Assembly (NCBI GenBank): GCA_003648875.1
Contig: QMQC01000027.1
Span: 1 to 11,332, forward strand
DNA: 11,332 nucleotides
From: Actinomycetota bacterium
GTDB lineage: Bacteria; Actinomycetota; Acidimicrobiia; Spongiisociales; UBA5794
Reading direction: 5' to 3'
The first letter of the stretch is position 1; every line of letters starts with the position of its first letter. This document shows, one piece after another, positions 5,754 to 11,332 of the stretch. A program made the translations under genes and the position numbers. The notes under the pieces were generated by a model. That model had not been told where the DNA came from. It saw nothing but the letters and a program-made list of their open reading frames with translations, and searched no databases.

Positions 5754-8505
5754 AAATGTTCGATGGCAGGTCGGTCCGTGATGGCATCCATGTCCCGACC
5801 GTCGGCCTTATCTTGATACGAGCATCCACGATACGCACACCCGAGCCCGGCGTGCCAACTTTCACTGGGTTCAGATCCATCTCGATGATCTCGGGCAGGT
5901 CATCGATGAGAACGGACACACGCAGGATCGTGTCGATAACCGCATCGACGTCACCAGGCTCACCACCCCGATAGCCCTCGAGGAGTCTCGCCGACCTCAC
6001 TTCACTTATCATCTCGGCCGCGTCGAGGTCGGTGATGGGATGGATCCGGAATGCCACGTCTCCGATGAGCTCCACGAACACACCTCCGAGTCCGAACACG
6101 ACCAGTGGTCCGAACGTTGGATCTTCGACCATGCCGATCAGCACCTCGTGACCACCTGACACGAATTCCTGGACGAGAACGCCCTGAGGATCAGGGACCG
6201 CACCGATCACCTGCTCGTACGCAACAGATATGTCTTGAGCACCGGACATGTCGAGCGCGACACCCCCGACATCAGACTTGTGAACAGCAGACGGCGAGAT
6301 CACCTTGAGAACGATCGAGCCACCGACTTCTTCCCAAAACGCAATCGCTTCCTCCGCCGTCGAAGCAACCCGAGCCTTCGGGATCGCCAATCCATACGAA
6401 TCGAGGAGCGTGTCAACCGAATCCGGATCGAGCCAGATCCCATCCTCACCCACACCTTCGATCGCTGCGTCGATGATCCCACGCGCCCGCTCAATATCGA
6501 CACCGTCGAATTGGGGGAGAACCCCTTCAGGCCTGGCGAGCCACTCGGCATAGGTCGTGGCCTTGCGCAATGCTTTTGCCGCACGCTCAGGGAATGAGAA
6601 CGTTGGAAACCCCACATCAAGGCTGCTGAGCTCGCTCGGTGCTCCCCCGGAGTGCATGTACACGCACAGGAATGTCTTGTCGTCCGGCGTCGCCTCACCC
6701 GCCTCTCGAATCGCCGTCGACGTCTTCGACACACCTTCTTGTGACGCAGGGATGTACAACGTTATCAGCGAATCGATCTCTTCACTTTCGAGCAGCGCCT
6801 TTATGGCGAGGCGATACTGCTCAGGTCCAGCCGCAGCGATCATATCGACCGGATTCGTGACCGCTGCGTCGTCCGACAGGAACGATCGGAGCTTGTCCTG
6901 GAGCCCTTCCGAAAGCTCAGGGACCGAGAGTCCTTGCGATTCGAGCGCATCGACCGCGAGGATCGCCGGCCCGCCTGCGTTGGTCACAACGGCGACTCGA
7001 TCTCCCCGTGGAACGGGTTGATTGGCCAGCAGTGCGGTGACATCGAAGAGCTCTTCGAGGGTGGAGACCCTGATGACGCCCGCCTGGCGAAAGAGAGCGT
7101 CCGCCGCAACGTCGAGACTCGCAAGGGAACCGGTATGGCTCGAGGCTGCCCTTGCCCCCGCTGAAGTTCTGCCTGACTTCACCGCAACGATCGGCTTCTT
7201 CTTCGTGATTCGACGGGCGATCCGCGAGAACCGCCGGGGATTGCCGAAAGACTCGAGGTAGAGAAGGATCACATCGGTGTTTGGGTCGTCCTCCCAGAAC
7301 AGGAGCAGATCATTTCCGGCGATATCAGCCTTGTTGCCTACTGAAACGAATGTCGATATGCCGAGATTGAGGTGGGTCGCATAGTCGAGGATTGCCAGGC
7401 CAAGAGCACCACTCTGTGAGGACATGGATACGTTCCCGGCCCTCGGCATCACGGGTCCGAACTGCCCGTCAAGGCTCACCGCAGGGTCGGTGTTCTGGAG
7501 TCCCATGCAGTTCGGGCCGACCATGCGCATTCCTGCATCGCGCACGATATCGAGCAACTCCCCCTCCATCTGCTCCCCCTGCTCCCCGGTTTCCGAGAAT
7601 CCTGCAGATATCACCACGACTCCGCGCACACCCTTCTCGGCGCACTCCCTGACAACATCGTTGACGAACCGGGCAGGTACAACGATGAACGCAAGATCAA
7701 CGGAACCTGGAATGTCCGTCACCGATGGGTAGCTGTGGATCGAGCGCACAACGGAAGCCTTTGGGTTGACCGGATAGACAGGCCCGTTGAAGTCAGCGTT
7801 GATGATGTTGTTGAAAAGTCTCCCTCCTATGGACGACTTGTCACGACTTGCGCCGATGACCGCGATCGAAGTGGGATAGAAGAGGGGCATCACGCTTGCT
7901 GCGATCGAGATCTGCTCGGCACGTCCCTCAGCCGCAAGAACAGCGTCTGACTGTTCCGTGTCGATCTCAACGGTGTAGACACCCTGATCGATATCACGGT
8001 GCATGGCAAAGCCCGCGTTGCGAAACACACGCATCATGGCGTGGTTGTCCGCGAGGACATGTGCACGAAAACTCGTGACGCCACGTGCTCGTGCGTATGC
8101 GGAGATACGGTATACGAGGAGCGTTCCGATTCCCCTTCCCTGGAGCTCATCGGCAACCGTGAAGGCGGCCTCTGCGATGCCGTCATGGCAATGGTGGGTG
8201 GTATATCGGCCAACGCCGACAAGCTCGCCATCAACGATCGCGACGAAGGCCATCTGCCCGTCATAGTCCAGATTCGTGAACTCCTCGATCTCTTCGGGTT
8301 CAAGCTGTCTCTTGACGCGGAAGAACCGGAAATAGCTGCTCTCCGTCGACATGTTCCTGACGAACGCCTGCAAAGCAGTGGCATCGGCAGGGACGATCGG
8401 ACGGATGCGAACAGTGCCACCGTCCTTCATCACTGCATCTTGTTCCCACTCGGACGGGTACCCCGCTGGCCTGTCGGTGATCGATGCCGGAATGGTCGTG
8501 GTCAT
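5752..8505 (-). CDS. Fused GNAT acetyltransferase and ADP-forming acyl-CoA synthetase
   Basis: A 917-residue fusion. Residues about 32-180 are a GNAT domain with the acetyl-CoA loop LQGRGIG (121-127) and FRNAGF (161-166). Residues about 205-330 are a CoA-binding Rossmann domain (IAVIGASRDKSSIGG). Residues about 350-650 are succinyl-CoA-ligase-like, with SSHTGS (455-460), where H457 fits the phosphorylated histidine of ADP-forming acetyl-CoA synthetases. Residues about 690-900 are an ATP-grasp domain with LKVISPSAVHKSDVGG (733-748), VQEFVSGGHEVLIGM (778-792) and MDLNPV (876-881). The fold implies either acetate/acyl-CoA + ADP + Pi interconversion with ATP, or a protein lysine acetyltransferase like Pat. 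In enterobacterial Pat the GNAT domain is C-terminal; here it is N-terminal, the order I recall for the Streptomyces enzyme. Because H457 is kept, the ligase half may be active. The ATG at 8505 is preceded by AAGGG within a palindrome. First gene of a four-gene operon. Confidence 0.92.
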   Translation of the reverse strand: MTTTIPASITDRPAGYPSEWEQDAVMKDGGTVRIRPIVPADATALQAFVRNMSTESSYFRFFRVKRQLEPEEIEEFTNLDYDGQMAFVAIVDGELVGVGRYTTHHCHDGIAEAAFTVADELQGRGIGTLLVYRISAYARARGVTSFRAHVLADNHAMMRVFRNAGFAMHRDIDQGVYTVEIDTEQSDAVLAAEGRAEQISIAASVMPLFYPTSIAVIGASRDKSSIGGRLFNNIINADFNGPVYPVNPKASVVRSIHSYPSVTDIPGSVDLAFIVVPARFVNDVVRECAEKGVRGVVVISAGFSETGEQGEQMEGELLDIVRDAGMRMVGPNCMGLQNTDPAVSLDGQFGPVMPRAGNVSMSSQSGALGLAILDYATHLNLGISTFVSVGNKADIAGNDLLLFWEDDPNTDVILLYLESFGNPRRFSRIARRITKKKPIVAVKSGRTSAGARAASSHTGSLASLDVAADALFRQAGVIRVSTLEELFDVTALLANQPVPRGDRVAVVTNAGGPAILAVDALESQGLSVPELSEGLQDKLRSFLSDDAAVTNPVDMIAAAGPEQYRLAIKALLESEEIDSLITLYIPASQEGVSKTSTAIREAGEATPDDKTFLCVYMHSGGAPSELSSLDVGFPTFSFPERAAKALRKATTYAEWLARPEGVLPQFDGVDIERARGIIDAAIEGVGEDGIWLDPDSVDTLLDSYGLAIPKARVASTAEEAIAFWEEVGGSIVLKVISPSAVHKSDVGGVALDMSGAQDISVAYEQVIGAVPDPQGVLVQEFVSGGHEVLIGMVEDPTFGPLVVFGLGGVFVELIGDVAFRIHPITDLDAAEMISEVRSARLLEGYRGGEPGDVDAVIDTILRVSVLIDDLPEIIEMDLNPVKVGTPGSGVRIVDARIKIRPTVGTWMPSRTDLPSNI

Positions 8506-8507
8506 GA

Positions 8508-8519
8508 AAGGGCGCCCTT
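8508..8519. promoter_or_regulatory. 12-bp palindrome covering the synthetase ribosome site
   Basis: AAGGGCGCCCTT is a perfect 12-bp palindrome just before the ATG at 8505. On the minus strand its first half, AAGGG, is the only Shine-Dalgarno candidate, about 10 bases from the start. If it folds or binds a protein, the ribosome site would be hidden. It may also be a chance palindrome in GC-rich DNA. Confidence 0.4.
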
Positions 8520-8612
8520 GCTCGTTCTCGCCAATTGTTGCAGATTGCAGCCGAAAGCCATCTGCCGAACGCCGAATGCGACGACCGATGGGCGATGGTA
8601 GATGGATCCTCC

Positions 8613-8630
8613 TATCGATGTTTATCGATA
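8613..8630. promoter_or_regulatory. ArsR-type operator, perfect 7-4-7 inverted repeat
   Basis: TATCGAT (8613-8619), GTTT, ATCGATA (8624-8630) is a perfect inverted repeat. It also repeats TATCGAT 10 bases apart, one helix turn. ArsR/SmtB proteins bind AT-rich inverted repeats of this length class overlapping their own promoters. Here it fills the spacer just upstream of the -10 box and 20 bases before the arsR start, so binding should block RNA polymerase. Assignment to this ArsR is inference from position and symmetry. Confidence 0.65.
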
Positions 8631-8637
8631 CGAGTAG

Positions 8638-8643
8638 TAGGCT
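8638..8643 (+). promoter_or_regulatory. Probable -10 box of a leaderless arsR promoter
   Basis: TAGGCT fits the actinobacterial -10 pattern TAnnnT and ends 6 bases before the arsR ATG at 8650, so transcription would begin at or next to the start codon. No Shine-Dalgarno precedes the ATG, which agrees with a leaderless message. The -35 region (about 8615-8620) has no clear consensus and lies inside the operator. Confidence 0.5.
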
Positions 8644-8649
8644 GACCTC

Positions 8650-8973
8650 ATGGATACGTGCTGCTCCCCCGTCTGCTGTTCACCCCTGTCGCGCAAGGAC
8701 GCAGACACGATGGCGGTACGACTGAAGGCCCTCGCCGATCCAACGAGGTTGCGGCTCTTCAGCCTCGTTGCGTCTCAGCCGGAGCAGTGCGCCTACGATC
8801 TGACGGAACCACTCGGCGTGAGTCAGCCAACGGTCAGCCATCATCTCAAGGTTCTCACGGAGGCAGGGCTGCTAACACGCGAACAACGGGGCAAGTGGGC
8901 ATACTTCTCAGTATCAGCCGATGCTCTGACCGAGCTGAGTGTCTTTCTCGACCCCGCGGCCGTCGCGTCCTGA
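8650..8973 (+). CDS. ArsR/SmtB-family metal(loid)-sensing repressor
   Basis: A 107-residue winged-helix repressor. The recognition region is GVSQPTVSHHLKVLTEAGLLT (about 56-76), with the wing at REQRGKWAYFSV (77-88). The N-terminus is MDTCCSPVCCSP, two CCSP copies, giving C4, C5, C9 and C10. A further Cys, C47, lies in QCAYDLTEPLG, at the helix where ArsR proteins keep a metal ligand. An N-terminal Cys pair plus this Cys resembles the As(III) site of the Corynebacterium glutamicum ArsR, so arsenite or antimonite is the likely signal, with Cd/Zn or other thiophilic metals possible. The start is ATG at 8650; a start at 8710 would lose the Cys cluster. No arsenical pump, reductase or methyltransferase lies in the window, so its target is open; the divergent synthetase operon is one candidate. 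Confidence 0.93.
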   Translation: MDTCCSPVCCSPLSRKDADTMAVRLKALADPTRLRLFSLVASQPEQCAYDLTEPLGVSQPTVSHHLKVLTEAGLLTREQRGKWAYFSVSADALTELSVFLDPAAVAS

Positions 8974-9297
8974 CGCCCCAAACACCACCGAGATCTCACC
9001 ACCCCCGTCGCTGGACATACCGATCCTGATACCGCCACCGGTCCGCTCTGCGGTGCGCACAACGATGTCAAGTCCCAGGCCCGTGGATCCGGCGCCACTC
9101 TGTCCGCGTCTCATGACACCCAGGTCCGCAGAGTCCTGACCACCATCGGACACGGTGAGCACGCTTGTGCCATCGCCCTAATTGCGCGCTCGTTGGATCA
9201 TCTCATCGATCTGGCCCTCAGCTCGATGATGTCTGCCTTGAGCAAGTCAGCCTCATTGGGATTGGCGAGCGTCTCGGCCTGAAGCCTCGGGACGCTG
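8974..9297 (-). pseudogene. Histidine kinase relic (C-terminal part)
   Basis: Two minus-strand pieces of one broken sensor kinase. The first (9281 to about 9214) reads QAETLANPNEADLLKADIIE and continues LR; after a one-base frameshift near 9214 it resumes as QIDEMIQRARN up to a TAG at 9178-9180. This resembles the second helix of a DHp dimerisation domain. The second piece runs from 9177 and reads GDGTSVLTVSDGGQDS, then VMRRGQSGAGSTGLGLDIVV and RTAERTGGGIRIG, the G1/F/G2 end of an HATPase_c domain. The N box and about 60-70 residues between the pieces are missing, and G1 (DGGQD) has lost its usual DxGxG glycine. Nothing upstream of the DHp part survives; the relic begins at the GGDEF-EAL stop and its homology fades at about 8976, abutting the arsR stop. 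It cannot bind ATP normally. Confidence 0.75.
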
Positions 9298-10743
9298 TCA
9301 GATCTGCTCGTTGGTTGTACGTCGTGCGTCGGTGCCCAAGAAGGCCAGCGTCTGGTCGTAGCTGTCAACGAATTCCATGACGCGTTCGGGTCTCAGTGGA
9401 TGGGCCACGAGGTATCCCTGAACCCTCGTGCAGCCGAGCATTCGGATCGTCGCCAGTTCCTCTGGAGTCTCGACGCCCTCAGCGATGACGTCAAGGTCGA
9501 AACTCCGAGCGATGGAGACGATCGCCTCGACAATCGCTCGCGACTCCTCCCTGCTGTGCACCTCGCGAACGAACGAATGGTCGATCTTCAACGCGTGAAT
9601 CGAGAGTCGCTGTAGGTGTCCCAACGACGAATAGCCGGTTCCGAAGTCATCGATCGACACCTTCACACCAATTCCGGAGAGTCGTGCGAGCGCCCGTTCT
9701 GTTCGCTCAGCCTCGTAGGTGATCGTTCGTTCCGTCACCTCGATCTCCAGATGTCTCGGATCGAGATCGGCTGCAGCGAGTGCTCCCGCTATCGACTCGA
9801 CGAGGTTCGCATCCCTGAACAGTCTCTCGGACGCATTCACTGCGACCCGCATCGGTCGCATCCCGGCAGCGATCCACTGGTGCATGTCATTGCATGCCTC
9901 ATCGAGCAACCACTTGCTCATCGGTACGATCAGGTCGGACTCCTCGGCGAGAGGGATGAACGCACCGGGCATCAGTAAACCCTGTGTGGGATGGTCCCAC
10001 CGCACGAGTGCCTCGATTCCGATCACGGTGCCAAGGGCAACGTCGACAATCGGCTGGTACTCGAGCCTGAGCTGGGTCCCCGACTCGATTGCATATCTCA
10101 GATCCTCCATCAATGTGGTTCGCTCAGATGTTCGATCTCGAAGCGATCTGGTAAAGAACTGGTAAGTGTTTCGTCCTGCTGCCTTGGACTGATACATCGC
10201 GGTATCAGCTCCCTTGAGCAGTTCCTCATACGAATCGCCGTCGAGGGGATACATTGCGATCCCGATAGATGCGGTGATTATGAGTTCCCGATCTCCAATG
10301 CGATAAGGGGTGCCCACCGTCTTGAGGATCTTCGTGGCAACATGGCCGGCATCCTCGACCCTCTTGCCACCCTCGAGAATGACGGTGAATTCGTCGCCGC
10401 CGAGCCGGGCAACAGTATCCGTCTCGCGCAAGCATCCGACGAGCCGGGCCGCAATCTGGCGCAAGAGCTCATCACCGATCGCGTGGCCAAAACGATCATT
10501 GACGACCTTGAATCCGTCGATGTCGAGGAACATGACCGTTACGAGTCCACCATCGCGACGCGCACGGATGAGCGCACTCGAGAGCCGATCTTGGAAGAGC
10601 GATCGGTTGATCAGCCCGGTCAGCTGGTCGTAATGGGCAAAATACCCGAGTCTCGAATCCGGACGCTTCATCACGACGGCGACAATCGCAACGGCGATGG
10701 CAGCCATGATGGCAAGCACCGCGAGTATCAGCAGCGTCGACAT
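9298..10743 (-). CDS. Membrane-anchored GGDEF-EAL cyclic-di-GMP enzyme
   Basis: A 481-residue protein that makes and/or breaks cyclic di-GMP. One N-terminal membrane helix (about 3-25) is followed by a short linker; there is no sensory domain. The diguanylate cyclase domain begins at HYDQLTGLINR (37-47), with the active site RLGGDEF (113-119) and the inhibitory I-site RETD (106-109), five residues before GGDEF. The EAL domain keeps EALVRW (244-249), VNAS (302-305), EVTE (335-338), DDFGTGYSS (365-373), LKID (385-388), AEGVET (421-426) and VQGY (441-444). Both halves therefore look catalytically competent by motif. The ATG at 10743 has no obvious Shine-Dalgarno, and no in-frame alternative start is visible just upstream. 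It is divergent from the small membrane gene at 10869; its 3' end meets the kinase relic. Confidence 0.94.
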   Translation of the reverse strand: MSTLLILAVLAIMAAIAVAIVAVVMKRPDSRLGYFAHYDQLTGLINRSLFQDRLSSALIRARRDGGLVTVMFLDIDGFKVVNDRFGHAIGDELLRQIAARLVGCLRETDTVARLGGDEFTVILEGGKRVEDAGHVATKILKTVGTPYRIGDRELIITASIGIAMYPLDGDSYEELLKGADTAMYQSKAAGRNTYQFFTRSLRDRTSERTTLMEDLRYAIESGTQLRLEYQPIVDVALGTVIGIEALVRWDHPTQGLLMPGAFIPLAEESDLIVPMSKWLLDEACNDMHQWIAAGMRPMRVAVNASERLFRDANLVESIAGALAAADLDPRHLEIEVTERTITYEAERTERALARLSGIGVKVSIDDFGTGYSSLGHLQRLSIHALKIDHSFVREVHSREESRAIVEAIVSIARSFDLDVIAEGVETPEELATIRMLGCTRVQGYLVAHPLRPERVMEFVDSYDQTLAFLGTDARRTTNEQI

Positions 10744-10774
10744 GATGCAATTAGGAAGAGACTCATCATCTGTT

Positions 10775-10797
10775 CTTTCGGCAGGGTTGGCCGAAAG
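10775..10797. promoter_or_regulatory. Inverted repeat between divergent GGDEF-EAL and PLDc_N/SHOCT genes
   Basis: CTTTCGGC (10775-10782) and GCCGAAAG (10790-10797) form an 8-bp perfect stem with a 7-base loop. It lies 31 bases before the GGDEF-EAL start on the minus strand. There is no T-run, so it is not a classical terminator. It may be an operator shared by the divergent genes or a leader hairpin of the GGDEF-EAL message. Confidence 0.45.
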
Positions 10798-10832
10798 GTG
10801 AAGTTGTTGATCGCGTGGCGGCTCGCCTTCGG

Positions 10833-10838
10833 TACGAT
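10833..10838 (+). promoter_or_regulatory. Possible -10 box for the PLDc_N/SHOCT gene
   Basis: TACGAT fits the -10 pattern TAnnnT, 30 bases before the GTG start. TTGATC (10807-10812) is a -35 candidate, but the 20-base spacer is too long for a standard promoter, so confidence is low. Confidence 0.25.
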
Positions 10839-10858
10839 GGGCGATACCAGATCCAACC

Positions 10859-10863
10859 GGAGG
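10859..10863 (+). promoter_or_regulatory. Ribosome binding site deciding the GTG start at 10869
   Basis: GGAGG lies five bases before GTG at 10869. The frame is open further up to a GTG at 10815, but that start has no ribosome site and would add 18 polar residues before the first membrane helix. An ATG at 10867 is out of frame. Confidence 0.75.
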
Positions 10864-10868
10864 TACAT

Positions 10869-11225
10869 GTGTCCTTTTGGGAATTCTCTCTGCTTCTGCT
10901 GATATTCGTCCCCTTGATCATGTTGTGGATCTTCACACTCGGGGATCTCGCCGGACGCAGAGACATCTCAGGCCTTGCGAGGGGCATGTGGGCTGTGGCA
11001 GTGGTGCTGCTGCCTATCTTCGGGATGCTGATCTACTTCCTCACTCGCCCGAACAGCCCGGAGTTGGCCCCGGAACCGGAGGTCCGGACGAAGCAGACGG
11101 TGGCCGATTCGAGCGAGGGCTCCACCATCGACCAACTCGAGAAACTCGCCGACCTGCACGATTCCGGCACACTCACTGCCGAGGAGTTTGCCGCCTTCAA
11201 GGCGAAACTCCTCGAATCAGCATGA
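10869..11225 (+). CDS. Small PLDc_N-type membrane protein with C-terminal SHOCT domain
   Basis: From GTG 10869 it has 118 residues. Two membrane helices, about 5-25 (FSLLLLIFVPLIMLWIFTL) and 39-59 (AVAVVLLPIFGMLIYF), are joined by GDLAGRRDISGLARGMW. This is the PLDc_N-like two-helix unit, with the conserved D..RR..S.....W pattern between helices and YFLTRP after the second. A polar linker follows, then a SHOCT motif at about 88-116, IDQLEKLADLHDSGTLTAEE then FAAFKAKLL. SHOCT is a short helical domain thought to aid oligomerisation of the protein it is attached to; the biochemical role of such proteins is not known. Its stop overlaps the start of a related gene (ATGA), so the two are made together. 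Confidence 0.88.
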   Translation: MSFWEFSLLLLIFVPLIMLWIFTLGDLAGRRDISGLARGMWAVAVVLLPIFGMLIYFLTRPNSPELAPEPEVRTKQTVADSSEGSTIDQLEKLADLHDSGTLTAEEFAAFKAKLLESA

Positions 11226-11332
11226 AACCGGCCGATGGGACACTGCCATGGTTGCTCGTCATCGGTCTCGGCGTGCCTCTCGTCATGTTGTGGCTCGTCG
11301 CGTACGTTGACGTTGCACGTCGCAAGGATCTC
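11222..11332 (+). CDS. Second PLDc_N-type small membrane protein (partial)
   Basis: Starts with ATG at 11222, sharing ATGA with the stop of the preceding gene, and runs off the right edge after 37 codons. The visible protein begins MKPADGTLPW and continues LLVIGLGVPLVMLWLVAYVD then VARRKDL. The helix and the following D..RRKDL align with the first helix and GDLAGRRDIS of the neighbour (both share a VPL-MLW core), so this looks like a paralogue made by tandem duplication. Whether it too ends in a SHOCT domain cannot be seen. Confidence 0.75.
   Translation, partial: MKPADGTLPWLLVIGLGVPLVMLWLVAYVDVARRKDL

Larger units (their letters stand above)
8506..8649. other. Divergent control region between the synthetase operon and arsR
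   Basis: This 144-base region has no gene. It holds, from left to right, the palindrome at the synthetase start, a short direct repeat TTGCAGATTGCAG (about 8538-8550), a near-perfect inverted pair CCATCTGCC (8558-8566) and GGTAGATGG (8597-8605), then the arsR operator and promoter. I could not place a convincing -10/-35 pair for the leftward operon. TACCAT (minus strand, 8599-8594) is a weak -10 candidate. Confidence 0.45.

Noticed and set aside
7999..8601. 200-residue open frame on the plus strand
   Set aside because: Opposite the GNAT domain of the synthetase fusion and across the control region; no family pattern.
8914..9162. Intact small ATPase gene starting at GTG 9162
   Set aside because: The frame is the tail of a kinase domain without N box, with a damaged G1 and a stop codon just upstream; a relic is the simpler reading.
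10815..10868. Upstream GTG start for the PLDc_N/SHOCT protein
   Set aside because: No ribosome site there, and the extra residues are atypical; GGAGG places the start at 10869.
9991..10902. 303-residue open frame on the plus strand
   Set aside because: Opposite the GGDEF-EAL gene, whose motifs are complete; this frame has no recognisable domain.
1..11332. Hidden defence, phage or mobile system
   Set aside because: No integrase, transposase, nuclease, toxin-antitoxin pair, CRISPR repeat or tRNA was seen; all sizeable frames are housekeeping, regulatory or shadow frames.

Overview
The window looks like a chromosomal segment from a high-GC, menaquinone-using actinobacterium, possibly of the Acidimicrobiia type. 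The grounds are the protein styles: MenB/MenA/MenD, an ADP-forming acyl-CoA synthetase with its GNAT domain at the N-terminus, a CBS-BON protein, a Cys-pair ArsR, and short PLDc_N/SHOCT membrane proteins. Starts are often GTG, genes overlap tightly, and the one readable promoter looks leaderless. The taxon is an inference from protein style, not from a marker gene. I saw no rRNA, tRNA, CRISPR array, insertion sequence, phage gene or replication origin.

Layout. (1) 1-2715, plus strand: the end of menB, then menA and menD, a tight menaquinone cluster. (2) 2716-2975: a short gap between convergent genes with a possible 58-residue charged protein on the minus strand and small hairpins. (3) 8505-2976, minus strand: a four-gene operon read as GNAT/acyl-CoA synthetase (ADP-forming), CBS-BON protein, alpha/beta hydrolase, and menF (isochorismate synthase). 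(4) 8506-8649: a divergent control region with a perfect ArsR-type inverted repeat in the -35/-10 spacer of a probably leaderless arsR promoter. (5) 8650-8973, plus: an ArsR-family sensor with a duplicated CCSP motif. (6) About 8974-9297, minus: a relic of a histidine kinase (frameshift, stop codon, deleted middle). (7) 10743-9298, minus: a membrane-anchored GGDEF-EAL protein with both catalytic motifs and the I-site. (8) 10869 to the right edge, plus: two overlapping genes for related small membrane proteins, the first ending in a SHOCT domain, the second cut by the window edge.

How they work together. MenF makes isochorismate, MenD turns it into SEPHCHC, MenB closes the naphthoate ring and MenA prenylates DHNA, so four menaquinone steps lie here on two convergent transcripts. 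The alpha/beta hydrolase next to menF could be the MenH step or an unrelated esterase. The synthetase/acetyltransferase and the CBS-BON protein suggest an acetyl-CoA and adenylate-linked control unit on the same transcript as menF. The ArsR protein has no metal-resistance gene beside it here and faces that operon, so it may control it. No clear new multi-gene defence or mobile system is visible. The best leads are the kinase relic, the ArsR site and its possible link to the synthetase operon, and the synthetase that keeps its catalytic histidine while fused to an acetyltransferase.
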